From contig NC_036451.1 in assembly GCF_002775205.1 (NCBI RefSeq), positions 24,609,139-24,673,138 of the forward strand: DNA of 64,000 nt, read 5' to 3'. Made by a program: the position numbers and the translations under genes. The stretch comes from Xiphophorus maculatus (taxonomy: Eukaryota; Chordata; Actinopteri; Cyprinodontiformes; Poeciliidae). Shown here in pieces: positions 1 to 41,400 of this stretch. The notes beneath the pieces are model-generated. The model saw only the letters and a program-made list of their open reading frames with translations, was not told the origin of the DNA and did no database searches. How positions within the stretch are numbered: the stretch's first letter is position 1; each line of letters starts with the position of its first letter.

Positions 1-600
1 TATACTACTACAAATGTACATGCAGTATATTAGTGGATTTCTGTTGAGTCAGAAACCTAACAATCCAATTAGGCCAAAAAACATGTCAGTTTTTCAATAC
101 TAGGTTTGAAAACATTGATTTGTCTGACATTTTTAAAGCTGCAATATACAATTTTTGGTATTTTTACTTATTTAAAACTGTCACCGTGTTGTGACAGCAT
201 AATAAGAATCTGTGAAAAGATCAAGCTCCTCCTACTTGAGCTACTAAATGTGCAAATGAGGGAGAAGGAACTCATCCTTACAGAAAAGCAATTTCTGCCG
301 TCATTGGTGGCCACGCTAACTAGCTATAGCATTCAAGGCGCAAGTCAGGACAAAAATAATTTCCCCCCCTAATATACATGGAAATGTGGCAGTTTATCAT
401 AGAAGTATATTAATTGAATTAAACAAAATAAAATGACAAAGTGCTGTCTTGTTTTGTATAATTGTAAATACATGCCTAATATTTTAAAGCAAAGTTTGTA
501 CAGTTAGATTCATATTTACTGTTAATTTTAAATATCTTAATTTTCTTATGAAAGTCCAACCTGATGAAGCGCGGTTTTTTTTGTTTTGTTTTTGCGATAG
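1..600. other. Upstream intergenic DNA, no gene recognised
   Basis: AT-rich sequence in which I see no conserved coding segment. An AATAAA hexamer near 428 on the + strand could be a polyadenylation signal of a gene that ends left of the window. In other vertebrates TUBGCP5 lies next to CYFIP1, but none of its protein is visible here, so this is only a guess from synteny. Confidence 0.4.
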
Positions 601-639
601 TGTCGCCAGAGCGGGTATATTTTTGGCCCTAATCACCTT

Positions 640-950
640 CCATATATGCGGGCTGACTGTACATTCCTGCGTCTCCCTGCCCTAGTGGAGGAGGCCTGAA
701 CCGCAGCTCGGAGCGCAGTTTCCTGTTGAGTTTCCCTGTTTGAGGGACAGGAACTCCCTGCTCTACTTCTCTCCCCCGCCCATGATAACACCAAGCGAGG
801 AAAGACTTCACCGGCCAACGACAGACAACACTCCCACGGACCGAAAACGCTCGAGCCCGGGACGCCCGGGGGTCGCGAGACGGATTAAACCACCGGCTAC
901 ATGGCGCAGTAGTGGAGTGTATTTACGCACAAGTTTCCCAACAACTCCGG
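640..950 (+). promoter_or_regulatory. cyfip1: CYFIP1 putative promoter and noncoding exon 1
   Basis: This stretch is richer in G+C and CpG than its flanks, especially 830-950, and ends in a strong splice donor (CCG|GTGAGT, GT at 951-952). The first CYFIP1 coding exon at 10984 begins straight after an AG acceptor and has only four bases before its ATG, so a noncoding upstream exon is required. This is the best candidate. The transcription start cannot be placed from sequence alone, and the roughly 10 kb first intron is inferred. Confidence 0.55.
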
Positions 951-2377
951 GTGAGTGGAAATGCTTGAAGTTGGTTTCAGTGTGTGTGGACTTTCAGATA
1001 CTTCGCCCACGACTTGAGGGGGAAAAAAAAAACTTGTTGCACGGCTTTGGCTGTATTCTTTAAACCAGCGCTGTGTGAGAGCAACCAGTGGGACACGCGC
1101 TGATTTTAGACAGACTTCTGATAATTAGCTTGTAGAGGTGAACAGCTTGTTGCAGCGCAAAGCCATTTTCCTGGCTCACAGGCCCGAGCTGTGACTAATC
1201 TCAGGCCTAGCCACGGAACAGGGATAGAGCCATTACAGGTTGGAGGCAGGACTACACACACACGTACACACACACACACACCAAAGAATTCGCAAGTTTT
1301 CACACTTTTCAATCGATGTGTCTGTTGTTTTGTACCACCTGCTGTTACTTTCTGTTGTGAATTAAACGGACACACTATCTGGAGCCGAAACGTAGAACTT
1401 ATTTTAAAGAAAGTAATTTAAACGAGCCAACAAAACCATCTGCGAAAGTTACAAATATACCTGTACTTTTGGAGCATTGTTGCCTTTTCCAAATTGTTTC
1501 CTCTTTTTGGCGACATTTTTCCTGAACTCATCCAGGATTGCTGTGTTCAGGAACTAGACCTCACGAGGCGTTCACTGCCCATTCTTCCACTGTAAACTGT
1601 AAACGTTAAAGGAGCATTTCAAATGGACCCGAGTAATGTTTGAAAAGCTGAAACGAACACCACATTTTTAAATACGTACGTCACAAAATGTTCCGCAAAC
1701 TCTCTTCAGTGAACAACCTTTTTGACTGGTTAGAGTGAATGTTACGGTTCAGTATGGGTGTCCAGCTTCAGTCCTCAGTGTCCTGCCAGTTTCCAATGTG
1801 ATCCAACTATTTCCTAAAGTTCTGCTAATGAACTGTCATTTGATTCAGGTGTGTTGAACCAGGGTAACAACTAAAACCTGCAGGATACCGAACCTTTGGG
1901 ACTCGATTTGGACACCACAGGCGTACGGTTTCAGAACTTCTTAGGTCAACTGTTTTCTACTTTATCGGTCCAGAAAAAGTATTTTAACGTGAAATAAATA
2001 CAAGAACTTCCTCAGACAACCTTTCTTGTACTTAGCCAAGTTTAATAATTGGCTCCGTTTTTGAGCAAAGTCACTTGGTTTGGCTATGAAACTTAAAGGA
2101 AAGCAAATCAACAGTAGAAAAATACTTTTTGTTCCCAACAGTCTCTGTTTAAGAAAATGTGTATAAACTTCCCAGTGGAAAAAAAAGTCCAACTGCAAGC
2201 CTGTCATGACAACTGATTTTGCTGATAAATTATCCCAGAGATTATTGCGATAAACAATAAGAATTTTATTTTCAAGTGATATGTTGATAATGGTCCAATA
2301 ATGCAAGTTCACACTCTCAAAGAGAAATAAATTAGAATTTTGTTAAGATCATGTAACTGGAAGATATTTCAAATAAC

Positions 2378-2379
<2 letters not shown>

Positions 2380-2411
<32 letters not shown>
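2380..2411. repeat. (AC)n microsatellite
   Basis: About 16 uninterrupted AC units in CYFIP1 intron 1. A shorter one is at about 1254-1281 and another at about 40197-40222. Confidence 0.9.
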
Positions 2412-2417
<6 letters not shown>

Positions 2418-5400
2418 CCATAACCAAAAAATATAAGTGAAATAAAAACCACACAGAACTGAAACCATAAATGAAGTCGATTATGAAAGCTATAAACAAA
2501 ATTGTTCAACAGTATTAATCATCAGAATGGAATTTATGGCCATCATTGTCATTTGATTAATTTAATTGGTTGTTGCGACAACATCAACTCCATTTGATTT
2601 ATTTGATTTGCTTTTTGCCAAATTCCAAATGTTGTAAACGTCACACCTTAGACTCCCCTGATGTACGCTGTAGTAGTTCATGTGTTATGAGCTTGTTGTT
2701 ATGCGTTTTTTTGTTTGTTTTTTTTTAATGTTCATTTTGCCTCTGCTGCTCTTTGTTGAGTTTGAGACGTTTTCTGTCGGCTTTGAAGTTACAAAAGAAG
2801 GAAGGAAGAGCGGTAGGAAGGCGATGAGGCTTGAAGATGCGTTTCTAACCACATCTGTTAGTGTTTTTGGTGACAGCGGTGCACATATTTTCTTTTTTTT
2901 CTTCTTCTGTGGTTCTGTGTCTTTATTAAGGATACCATAAAGCCAAGTTAGGCCAACAACACACCTTTCGGTTTGTCGCACATTACAACCACTGAAACTA
3001 ACCAGGTTTAAACCGCTCCAGGTGAGTGGATAAACCTTTATTAGGTTGCATGTTTGCTATTTTTTACTCCAGAAGGTCATCAGCCTCGAATCATTTTCAA
3101 CTAAGTTTTCTTGAGTCGAGATTTGATTACACCTAAACTTAAACTTAATCTTGAATTCTTCAGAACTCAACCCTCCTCCTGCATTTATAAACATTTATAA
3201 AGTGTATTTCTACATTCATCATAGCGTGCGCTTTGGATGAGTGTGGTTTTTGCACTGATACGCAGAAGCTGTGGTTGGTTATCCTGCAGCATGTTAAAGC
3301 TAAACGTTTTCACACCTCTGTCTTAAGATCGTTGCCCTGATACAGTTCGACGCACCAGCCTGCTGAATGTGTTTATTCTGCCACACTTATAAGAGGCACG
3401 ACTGTCGTTCAAGGTGGTGTTAGATTCTTGCTTTTGCATCAGTTTCTCACTTAAATGTTCGCTTCCTTCCTTAGATAACTTTGATGACTTTATTCTGTTT
3501 GAACAGAGGGTTTAAAAGTGTCACACATCTTGCATTTTTTATGCATGATTGTAAATCGTTCTGTCCAACACAAAGGTGTTTCCACTTTAAAAAAAATGTT
3601 AGGCTACTGCTGGATTAGTTTTGTTACCTCAAAATGATTCTTCACTTTAGTGAGAGACTAGACTAAAGTGGGGGTGATGCAGGTGAACAGATTGACCTGT
3701 TTTTGGCAGGCCAAATACTTAAGAATAAGCTATTTTTTATGTTTAGTAAATGCATCATACTCAAATTCACCCTTATTTAAGAAATGTATTAAAATGTCAG
3801 TTACTCAGGTTTAGAGGCATTTGCTTTGTCACACAAGTGGGGATAATTTTATAAGTCTTTCAGTTACTGTTGGATTCAAAACGTTTGCATTTGTCAAGCA
3901 ACCAGCAGCACATTTGCTTCTATTTTGTTGTCAAGCTTCATGACATAAATTGTAGCAGGTTAATGTTTCATTAAATCTATATTAAACATTACGTTTGTTA
4001 TTTATATAAGGTAACTTTTTTTTTAGGAAGTTATATATATATATATATAAAAACTACATACTGTAGTTTTAAAAGAAAGCTTAAAAAGATTTGAGAGTTT
4101 GTATGTGTGGTCAACTTTAGAAAGAAATTCAGAATCAGACGAAATCAAAATTGGCATGTTGGATTTCAGAAAAATCAGTCAGAAAGAATCAGCATTGGCC
4201 CTTAAAAACCTGATCTGTGCATCATGTCCTGCGGTGTTTCCTGTGTTGTCTCATTTCAAACTAAAGTTACACCTTAAGTTGACATGATGTTAGAGATGGA
4301 TATCATGGATTTTGAAGCACAAATATTTAATTTAAGTAAATGTTAAAACCACAAATGTAAAAGCAGTCGAAAGAGGAACTAAATTAGAAAATCTAATAGT
4401 TCAAATGTCTGGAAGTTTGAAATGGAAAATCTGTAGGAACCCTGAGCTAATTTCCGGTTTATTTCTGATCCTCACCACCTGCTGCTGCATGCAAAACATT
4501 CAAACTTAATTCTGATTAATCTTTATTTGAATTTAGTTTTTTTTCCCCTTCCTCATTTCATTATATTTGGACTCGTCTCCATTTTTAGTTTTGTTGGTAA
4601 AACCAGAAAAAATTTCAATGATACTTCTTATACAAAGAGTCACAAATTGCTAAATGTTAACTTTACTATAAGCTAAAACAAGCTTTTTTTATAGTTTGTT
4701 TAAAAAAAAGATCTTGGAGGAAGTGAATCAGAATAAGATGCAAAATATGGTAATGGTTACGAGTTTTGGTCGTGTCACAAATGGGTCATTTAGATTCTGC
4801 TGATAATGACACGCGTACTTAAGCTTGTCGCATTAATTAATAGCATGCTGAATTAACATGAGCTTGATAATTTATTTCCATTCTGGTGATTAATATTTTT
4901 TATGAGCAATTTTGTTTATAGAAACTTCATTACATAGTGTAGTATGCGTAGTGTGTGGTTTTTATTTCTGTTTTATTTATTGTTCTTGGTCAAGTTCTAT
5001 TTTGGACACTTGATCACTTCCAGTTCCAGTGCGAAGCGTTCTTTGCCAAATTAAAGTCTAGTAGTAATTGTTGTAAAGTTTATACATATTTTCTTAAACG
5101 GAGACTGTTGGGTACAAAGAGTACTTTCTGTTATTGACCTATACATACTTTTAAAAAAAGTTTTTAGCATTAGCTGTAAATTCTCACCAAATAGTCACGA
5201 TCTTCGTGTTAAAGTCTCATCTTTAACCCAGGTGAGGCTGTGAAGGAGTCCTTCTGAAACCACTCAATTCAGCTAAAAGTAGAAAGTGTGACACATTTTT
5301 ATTGCGTTCTTCTGCTCCAAGGAAAAGTAAGTGTGGAGCCTTCATTGCTTTATATATAAAAAAAGTTTTTCTATAGAAGAGTGGTTCTATCCAGGAACAG

Positions 5401-7890
5401 AACCTCAAGAATAGACTGATGTTCTAGATGACCTCCGCTATCCGTACTCTGACCCGTTAGTGTCTTTTCCAGACTTCAGACATGGCTGCCCTGCCAAGCT
5501 CAAAAGGCCAAATGGTTGGACCTGATTTAAATATCACACAAACCAATGGGTTATGATTGCCTTTTGTTTGCGTGTCTGAACACCCGGGCTACCTCCTTTA
5601 TTCTGGCTTAAGCTCCTTACTGTGTATTTACTCAGGGAGACGTGGTGTGCTGCTTGAGCAGACTGATTTAACCCTTCAAGAGAAACGACTTCCCATATTT
5701 CTTGTCAAATAGCAACAGGAACTGGGTTAAAGTAAAAACCCACCAAGGTTCCTTGTTTTAGACAAATAAAGGCATGGCGTCTTTGCACAGCTAAAGATCA
5801 CTTGTACTTTATGAAAGTGGTCTCTGTTCTTGAGTTACCAAAGAATTTCTGTCTAGCCATCAGGAAGTTGTAAAAAGGTTGGATATTTCTCATGAAAGAA
5901 AAGCTGGCCCTTGTCTTGAAGCCGGCTGTGCGTCACGTGCTCGCCGTCTCTGAGGTTCATACTTCCCATTTTCAGAGAGTTAATTTGCAGTCGGTGACGC
6001 TGCGTGAAGTTCATTTTTACCAAAGTAAAAATCCTGAGACATGTTAGTAATGCTGTTTTTTTTATCCATCCTCATCATTCTTTGTTAGGTTTGATCAATT
6101 TGAGCGCTCTGGGATAAGCACCCTGATTATTTCATCAAGGACTCCTAACCAACCTCAGTCACATCCAGTTCACTGTATGGGGTTACAGTTCTAGAAATGA
6201 AAGGAAATATCAACCTGATGTTAGAAACCAACTAACATGGTTCATACATTTATTATTTGACTTAACAGCTTCATGAGAGCGGGTCGTTCAGAGCTTTAAT
6301 ATCACAAATAAAGTAAAATCAAGCTTTTTGTTCTGATGACGGACTTTCTGAAACTGTCAACTTGCTGCAGTTAACCCCCTGAACAAACTCAGGCACTGCA
6401 GTCTCAACAGAAGAAGGAAGTATTTAAAAATAGATTACACATTGGGTAATGCATGAGGAGTTTTTATTTTTTTTAATCTTGTGCAGTTAGCAGTGACTGC
6501 CGTTAGTCGTATCATGCATGCAAAGTTTGCATTAGACCAGTCATTCATGCAGATACAACATTCTTACAATCCTAATTTTAAAACTTTTTTAAAAATCACC
6601 TTGCTGCCGTTCAGGTTATCTGGGATTTCTCTGTATTTTACTGGAGCTTTTTTATTATTCACACCATGAAAACACCATCTGTACTTTTGGTGACCAAAGA
6701 TATTTCCAAATAGCTGAATTCATCTTTGCTATGGTTAGCAAAAGTAACTTGCTCATTTTTCAGCCAGCCAAGCAGCAGTGCACAGCAACAGGTGGGGGAG
6801 GAAATGCAGTGCTAGTCACTGCTCTGTACAGTCAGATTTCTAGGCCCTCTGGAACTTTCTCTGCCATCTTATTTAAAACAGTATAAACTAGGAATGAAGG
6901 ATTTTATTTCTTTCAATTAGCATCAGTATCATCTTTGACGTTATGGTAAAAGATGCCCAGCAAACAATGTTGCCAGATTTGGCTAACTGTGTTGCCATTG
7001 ACCACGTAATTTTGCAATTTCACATTTCAAAAATCAATTTGCTTAACGGAAACATGGCAATTATGAAAAAAACAAAACACTTTTTTTCAACAAAACGTTT
7101 TGGCGCTAGCTTGAGATGGCATTGGAGAATCCCAATGGAAATACGTTTTTCACATCACACGAGTTGCGTCACATGATCAACAACTGGACGTTGCCACTGG
7201 CGCAAACCACGAAGAAGATGGTTTCTTATTTATTGGAAACCACCATAATTACAAAATGTTTTTTTTCCTCGACATTTGTAGTGGGAATTAAGCTAGTGCC
7301 AGTTTCCTGGCCGAAAACAACATAAAAACTGCCCACCACCAAAAAAAGCCCCAACCCAAATCTCCACCTCTATTGAAACTCTTGTTAATTAGCAGCAAGT
7401 ATAGTCTCTATATATTTTTTTGGTTTGTTTTTTTGTTTCGCTTGGTTCTGGTCTGCATTCTGACCAGAACCAAAACCCACTGGAAATCCAGATGACTTGA
7501 CTCTTGATACACTGGTCTTGTTTCTCTTTGTGGCACCACGTCCTCTTAAACCATGAAGTTTATTTCTGGGATTTTTGTTTTATAGTACTATAGTGACACT
7601 TGATTTACCAGTTACTATTAATCAACGCTTTTTGGATTTATTGTATTAAGAACAAAGTTTTGCTGCCTACTACCGATTCCATTTTGTCCTATCAGCTCTG
7701 AATACATATCAGCTCTGAAATGTAGCTTGAATTCAGCGATGAAATGTGACAAACATTGACTAATAGTGTGTGCAGCAAAAGAAGGAATAAGATTTTCCAT
7801 TTTTATCTGAATGAAGTCATTAATCTTTAATCTTTCAGATATTTACTACATTCATAACAAAATGCAGCAAAGAACATGTTCGTAGTATTT

Positions 7891-8145
7891 GGGGCGTCCT
7901 GTGGTGGCGCAGGGGGTTAGCACGCCCCACATTTGGAGGCCTTAGACCCACGGACGTCGCGGGTTCGACTCCCGGTCCCGATGACCTTTGCCGCATGTCC
8001 TACTTCAAAAAATGGCGCCGGCTCAGTTGGCTGCCTGCAGACGCTCCTGTCGTGTGTGTGTGTTAATCTGTGTATAAAAAAATTCTTGCTGTAACTGCGA
8101 AATAATTTCCCTGCTAGGATGAATAATGTAATTCTTCTTCTTATA
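7891..8145 (+). mobile_element. tRNA-derived SINE, copy 1, different tail
   Basis: The head GTCCTGTGGTGGCGCAGGGG and the B-box GGTTCGACTCC (7972-7982) match the SINE at 19006. The 3' part differs: it contains GCTGTAACTGCGAAATAATT and ends with TTTCCCTGCTAGGATGAATAA, a tail I know from other fish SINEs and LINEs. The two copies therefore share a head but use different 3' tails. The right end is approximate. Confidence 0.75.
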
Positions 8146-10957
8146 GACTAAACAAAATGTGTTGTGTTTAGTCGTTTTTTTAAATGAATGCCTTAAAATG
8201 TTTTGTTATGAACCCTACTGATTGCTGAAAAATTTACCAACTTTGCTCACTGTGGGTAAATTGCTAACTTGTTTGATTCATAGTTGCTGGCTGTCAAGTG
8301 AAGTGAGTCAGACATTAAAAGCCTGATGTGGGTAAAACAGATCTTTTATCTAAAAATAGCCAAAGTTTCCCTCAGCCAGCTGTGAGTCAGTAGGGTGGGA
8401 TCCTCCATCTTTTTAACACTAACCCTTACAGCTCAAAAACGTCATGCAGTCTTCTTGCAACCTGCTGTCGGTTCTCTTTCCTTCACTTCCCTCTGGAGAT
8501 CCGATGACCTGCGCTGACACGATCCTCCTCCCGCTGACCTGCGAGGCTTTTGTCGGTTCTTCTGTGGGACGCGGTTATGATTGCTGCGCGTTTGTGTTTG
8601 CAGATTGTGACGTCCACCTCTTAGCAGCACTGTGGGAAAGCAAACCGAATCGTATCACATCACACCCACAGCACTACTGTAGCTAGCGCTAATCTGGTGG
8701 CTACATCGCTGAGGAAAGTGAAACTTCACAACACAGAAAGCTGCCTTCTCTTTTACTGCTGATAGTTTTTTCAATGGCTTGGATTGTGAGTCTGATATTT
8801 TTATTTGTAGTAACTCCTTTTATCGTCTTGTTCAGTGTACTATTATTATCATTGCTACTATTGGAACCTACAAATCCCCTAAAGGGACATTGAAGAACAA
8901 AAATTAACTTTCTAGTGCGCATCACATATCATATTGTGTGCACCAGATGATATCTGCTGTCCACGAGACACTGATTGGTATGCGATAAAGTTTTTTTTTT
9001 TTCCCTTCAATGCTGCTCAATTTTTGCTGTTGCAATCTTGTTTTTTATACATAGTTTTTTTAGGAACTATTTTTCTATGAAACTTTATACCCGATGATGG
9101 TGTAAACACCTTAATTTCCCCTTCCCATTCTATTTTAAAAATCAAATTTTTGACTGTGTTCTAGATGCTTTGGAAACTGCTGAGTGATTAAAAATGAGCT
9201 TCTCTCCGTTTTTGTGCTCACAAGCTTGTCTGTACATGACTTAAGCAGAAAAAAAACACAGTCTGGTATGCTGTTGCCAAACTGCGGCCAGGTGACGAGG
9301 CCGTGTCTAAAGTAAAACACATAAAGGTGTGCAGAGGAATGAGAGGGAAATACCAAACCGGTGAGACGTTCTGTTCAACGGCCCACGGGTCAGGATTTAA
9401 CACCAACCCGGATTCCGAAGCTGCGTGGACAGGAAGCGTTGGGCTTTTAGACAGCTGTTTGCACAAAAGAAGCCAAAAATGTAGCTTTTTTTTAGTTTCC
9501 TGTGTTTGGGAAGCTCTAACATCCATCCTCCTCCTCCTATGAAGCTGCTCTAAGGAGAAGCAGGGGCAAGTCGCATACACCTTCAGTCAATATTCAATAA
9601 ATTAGAATATTATTGACATTTTATAGATTCATTACACACAAATTCTATTCTTGAAAGCCTTTATGTTAATTATGATGATTTTCCACTTACAGCTAATGAA
9701 AACATGACATTATTAAAGTAAAACTATTAAATCAGATCAATAAAAAACTTTTTAAAAACAGAAATGTTGGCTTAATGAAAACGATGTTTTAAATCTGCTT
9801 AAAGGTTATTTTTCAGAGAATGAACTTTACTGATCCCCAAGGTGGAATTGCTTATATGCTGACAGCTACTCCATCCAAAGTGTTCAATATTAGTAAATAC
9901 GAACATAACCATAAGCAGTATAAAATGTATTTAAAAATATATATGCATACAGTAAGTGTGGCATTGTCAATGATCTAAATATGTCTAAATATAAAATAAA
10001 TGTCTAAAAAACAAGAAGAATGCACACAGAAATACATTCATCTATAAATAAATGAGTCCAGAAAGACTTTCATTTTTTTCATATTAAAAGAATGACATAT
10101 AGTTTTCCTGGGACAAATACTTAATATTTTCCATTGTAATAAAATTATGTTGGTAATAATTTTACCCTGAATATAAATAAAAAGTTTCCATGTGTGTCAA
10201 CCACCTCCACCCACCTGCTCTACAGGTCAAATTTATATCATTCTTGAACTATAGTTGGGAGCCACAAATGGCCCCAGGGCCACCTGATAGATGGCCCTGG
10301 GGCCACTGAGGGCCCTGGGGGCCCTTGACCTTTTGGATTTTCGAAGGAACTCAGTCCAGGATATTCCTGAAGAAAAAAAAACTCTATTAGAAGCTGCTTG
10401 AAGCTAAGATCAGAGTTTTATGTTCCAGCAGGACAGCAAACTTAACAACCAGCCTGAACTACAATTAGAGAGTTTGGATCAGAGCAGATTCATGTGTTAG
10501 AATGACCTAGTCAAAGGTCAAAGCTAAATCCAAATGTGGAACTGTGGGAAGACCACAAACTGATGTCCAGACATGCTCCCGCCAATGTTGTTGAGCTTGA
10601 GATGTTTTGCAAAACAAAGGTTTAAGTTTCTTACAGTTTCCAGTCATTTCATATTTGTTAATTTTCTTTTGTTGGTCTGTTGTTTAAAATCATTTTGCAA
10701 GGCACTGTGGCAGCTGTCAGCATTTATCATATGGTTTGAATGACTTGGCTCAAATAGACTCGTGTTTCGCGTTCCTCTTCTGTTTTTTAAAAAGCATCTT
10801 AGTAAAGTGCATCAGAACAGCATCAGAATCTCCTCTGTGTCTTTGTACTGAACAGAAATTGAATCAACATTTGAGTTTGTTCATTCTGGTTTCAAAGTTC
10901 TGCTACAATTCTGCAGCTGCGGCAGCATAGTGATGTGTTTCTAGACTAAAGTTTTAA

Positions 10958-34328
<23,371 letters not shown>

Positions 34329-34782
34329 GGCGCTGCTGCTCGTCTGCTCGCACTTTGGGACCGCTTCTGGGTTCCAAACACTGTCAGCATTCTCCTGTTT
34401 CCCTTTGGCCTTCAGTAGCTAAGGACTATTAACTGCAATATATGGGGCCACTTTTTGAACGTTTTAATTTTTTTGTTTTTTTTGTTTTCACTTGTGCCTT
34501 ATAAGAATAGATGCCGCCCTTTTTTGAAAGAGCTATTCTTTTGTACTTGGAGGTAGCTGTAGTTCAGGGAGGGAAATTAGTTTTATGAGTATTTAAGGGT
34601 TTGCTGTGGTGGAACATTAAAAGGGTGAACCTATTTTTGAGAAAGGAAAAAAATGGTAATTTTGTACTGTCTACATGCATGCTCAAACATTTTAAAGATT
34701 AATGAGAAATAACCCTCATCCTTATTATGTTAAGCAAATTATTCACTGTGCCTTGTTTGAAATCTTTTAATCACTTTAATTC

Positions 34783-34788
34783 AATAAA
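34783..34788 (+). terminator. cyfip1: CYFIP1 polyadenylation signal AATAAA
   Basis: A canonical AATAAA hexamer about 455 bases after the CYFIP1 stop codon, followed by a T-rich stretch from about 34802. It is the first clear canonical signal I see in the 3' UTR. The end of the mRNA is inferred, not shown. Confidence 0.55.
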
Positions 34789-35579
34789 TATGTAACAAAT
34801 GGTTTTTTTGTCAAGAGATTTTTTTTTATGTAAAAAGTTCCCCCACCTACCGCCAGATAAGACTCCAAACATAAATTACTTTCAAGTATCACAAAAAAAA
34901 ATGTCAATCAAAGTGAGGTTCTTGTCAAAATGTCATTGTCAGCAGGTCCTCAAACCAGAATATATTAGCTTTATATTTTTGATTCATAGAAAGAAGGTCA
35001 GTGTGTGAAAATCCATGCACATATAACAAAGCATTTCTTTAGAAAATATTTACAGAGCTACAGAGGAATGCAGGTCAGTTATAGCCGGGGTAGGTTACTT
35101 TTATAAATGTGTTTTTTGGTTTTGCATATTTATTAAAACTATCACAGTCGTGACAATATAGCATTACAGACAATCTGAAAAAGAAAATGGAGCTCCTCTG
35201 CCTCCTATAACTAACTACTGACGTACACCGCTCAGTCGTCCAATCAGAGCCAGAGGGAGGCTCTTAGCGCTGCTAATCTACAGCTTCTGTTGTCAGCGGA
35301 GCCTGCCATGAATGCTAAGGCTAGTTAGCATAGCCGGAGATGACAGCGGATAAACGGTTTTCCTGGAAAGATAAGTTGTCTCTCCACCATTAGCGCATTT
35401 AGCAGCGGCGTGTTATGGCAGTATGATTTTTGCATCCTTGCTCTGTTATTTTTATCTCCTCACACACACTGCTGCACGCTTGCATAATCATAATCACAAC
35501 AGGTTAACACCCTTAGCGAGGGTACAGAACGACGCTTGGCTAAACGTAGAGCTTGGGCTCCATAATTTGCCCTGGTGTC

Positions 35580-36065
35580 AGACTTAAAAGGGCAATATTA
35601 TGTATTTTCCAGCCATATAGTGTCATTTAGAGCTCAATAAAGTAACTAAGTTAACTTGAGTTGCTATAAAAACGCTACATGTGTCAAATGCAACCTAAAA
35701 TAAATTTTATTTCCTAATTTAACGCCATAAAATTGGGCCTCTGTCTCTTTAAAAACACCTGCTCTGTCTGAAACTCCGCCTTCAGGAAGTCATCACAACA
35801 TGGCTCCTCTATTGCTGCCGCTGAGAGGAGGCTTATGGGAGAAAGCAGCTCTGTGAGGCGGAAGCTCGTAAACTGCATCTCCAAGGAGGAGCTGCGCCTC
35901 ACAGGCGGAGCTAGCTCCAACCAGATGTTTTGCACAGCTGAATGGTTGCCATGGGCAATGAAAGGATTTCGCAAACACGCATGAAAGAGTCAAGGCAACA
36001 CTCCAGGTGTGTTTTTTGATGAGGGAATAACTTTATAACATGATGTAAAGTTCAAAGGTTGCTTC
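35580..36065 (+). repeat. Dispersed repeat, GATGAGGGAATA family, copy 2
   Basis: Longer colinear relative of 26030-26340. It includes TTTTCCAGCCATATAGTG, GTTGCTATAAAAACGCTAC, the segment GTCATCACAACATGGCTCC, a GGAGGAGCTGCGCC segment and TTTTTTGATGAGGGAATAAC near the right end. Two overlapping - strand open frames here (up to 86 codons) are by-products of the repeat. Confidence 0.55.
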
Positions 36066-36390
36066 TGACTAGGAGTGGTGCATTCCTTCCGACGGCACCA
36101 GTAGCACTAATATGAAGTGGAGGAGCTCGATGTATTCACAGATTATCTGTGTCGTAGTGTGTGGAAATGGTGACAGTTTTAACCAATATGTAAAAACTTT
36201 TTCTCACAAGTTACTTACCCCCAGCTATAACCAAATACGACAGTCTGAGTAAATTAAGGCAAATTAAGACAAATACAATCTACTGGTCCATCCGTGTCCC
36301 TCTTCCTCCCCTCACAGTTGATTGTCTCATTATTTTAGAAGCTATCGGCACCAACCCAACGGTTGAGTCTGAAGACAAAAAAAAAAAACG

Positions 36391-36394
36391 TTTA

Positions 36395-36396
<2 letters not shown>
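36391..36396 (-). terminator. nipa2: AATAAA overlapping the NIPA2 stop codon
   Basis: Read on the - strand, the end of the gene is GAT GCT TAA TAA ACG, so the hexamer AATAAA overlaps the stop codon and is followed by a run of T. If used, the 3' UTR would be only a few tens of bases. A more distal signal is just as possible. Confidence 0.35.
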
Positions 36397-40559
<4,163 letters not shown>

Positions 40560-41400
40560 GGTGATCCTGGATGTGTTGGAGTGATTTTTCACATCCACCA
40601 CCAAGCAGGGAAGATGCTCTCCGAAGGAGCAGCTCTGGCAACCTGGAGGGAGGAAAGAAGGAGGTGGGAGGTTGAAAGAGCCCAATAAGAAACAACAACA
40701 CAGATTCCTCAGACTTCACGTCCGTCCCTTACAGCGGGAACCTACCGGCGACACAGGACACATTACACAGCGGGAAACCAGAACCTGACGCGTTGAAGAA
40801 ATCCATGTAGGGCGCAGCGCGTTTAAGAACATATAGTCCCTCTGCTGCCTTATCCCAAACAAAGACATGAGAGGCTGAGCTTATCCAACCGGTTGTCTGA
40901 GTGTTGCGCCGCCACGGACACAAAACCTTGTGAAACTCGGTCAGCTGCTATGCAAATGAACTTCTTTCAGGAGTTTGGAATCAGGAAGCAGCATTCCTGT
41001 ATTGGTCAGGTGCGCCTTGATAGGAAGCTAACCTGAGGAAGCTCGGGCTATAATTAAGGCTCTATTATCAACCAATAAGCTGCTTCGGCAGATGCTCTGA
41101 CGCGCCTAACCCATAATTTGACTCAGCTACTAATAAATGGATACAGAGCCGAACACGTTAGCTACCATTAGCGTCACAGCACTCCTAGCTACGCCACAGG
41201 AGTCGGTGTGAGCGACAAGCAGCGCAGTTTGAGGAGTCCCCACCTTACTTACCTGCTCAAAGGCGGCTGTATTCCCCCCCCTCTAAACCAAGCGAACAGC
41301 GACTGGCCAGCCTGCGTCTCGGCTCTGCTTTGGACAGTCACATACTGTTTCCTCCTTCTTCAACCAGGTACCGATAGCGGCCACTGGAGGACTGCCACAC
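40560..41400 (-). promoter_or_regulatory. nipa2: NIPA2 5' UTR exons and putative promoter region
   Basis: On the - strand an acceptor CCTCCAG at about 40643 opens the first coding exon, giving about 83 bases of 5' UTR there. Upstream, a strong donor CAG|GTAAGT (GT at 41252-41251) could close a noncoding first exon spanning roughly 41400-41253. A second possible donor (CCG|GTAGG) is at 40745-40744. The DNA around 41150-41550 is CpG-richer than its surroundings. Exon boundaries are inferred. Confidence 0.45.

Larger units (their letters stand above)
34329..36394. other. Convergent intergenic region between CYFIP1 and NIPA2
   Basis: Contains the CYFIP1 3' UTR on the left, then AT-rich sequence, then a repeat-dense part from about 35200. 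I see no gene. The two flanking genes converge here, so it should hold both 3' ends. Confidence 0.6.

Noticed and set aside
106..372. 88-codon frame as the last exon of TUBGCP5
   Set aside because: No resemblance to the C-terminus of that protein; only synteny suggested it.
7891..8000. tRNA gene at the GGTTCGACTCC box
   Set aside because: The sequence does not form a complete cloverleaf by eye and is followed by a SINE body; related copies occur at 19006 and 49613, so it is a retroposon.
40560..40685. NIPA2 start at the upstream ATG (40685)
   Set aside because: The extension crosses a plausible acceptor and its residues do not match NIPA2, whereas the ATG at 40559 gives the family N-terminus.
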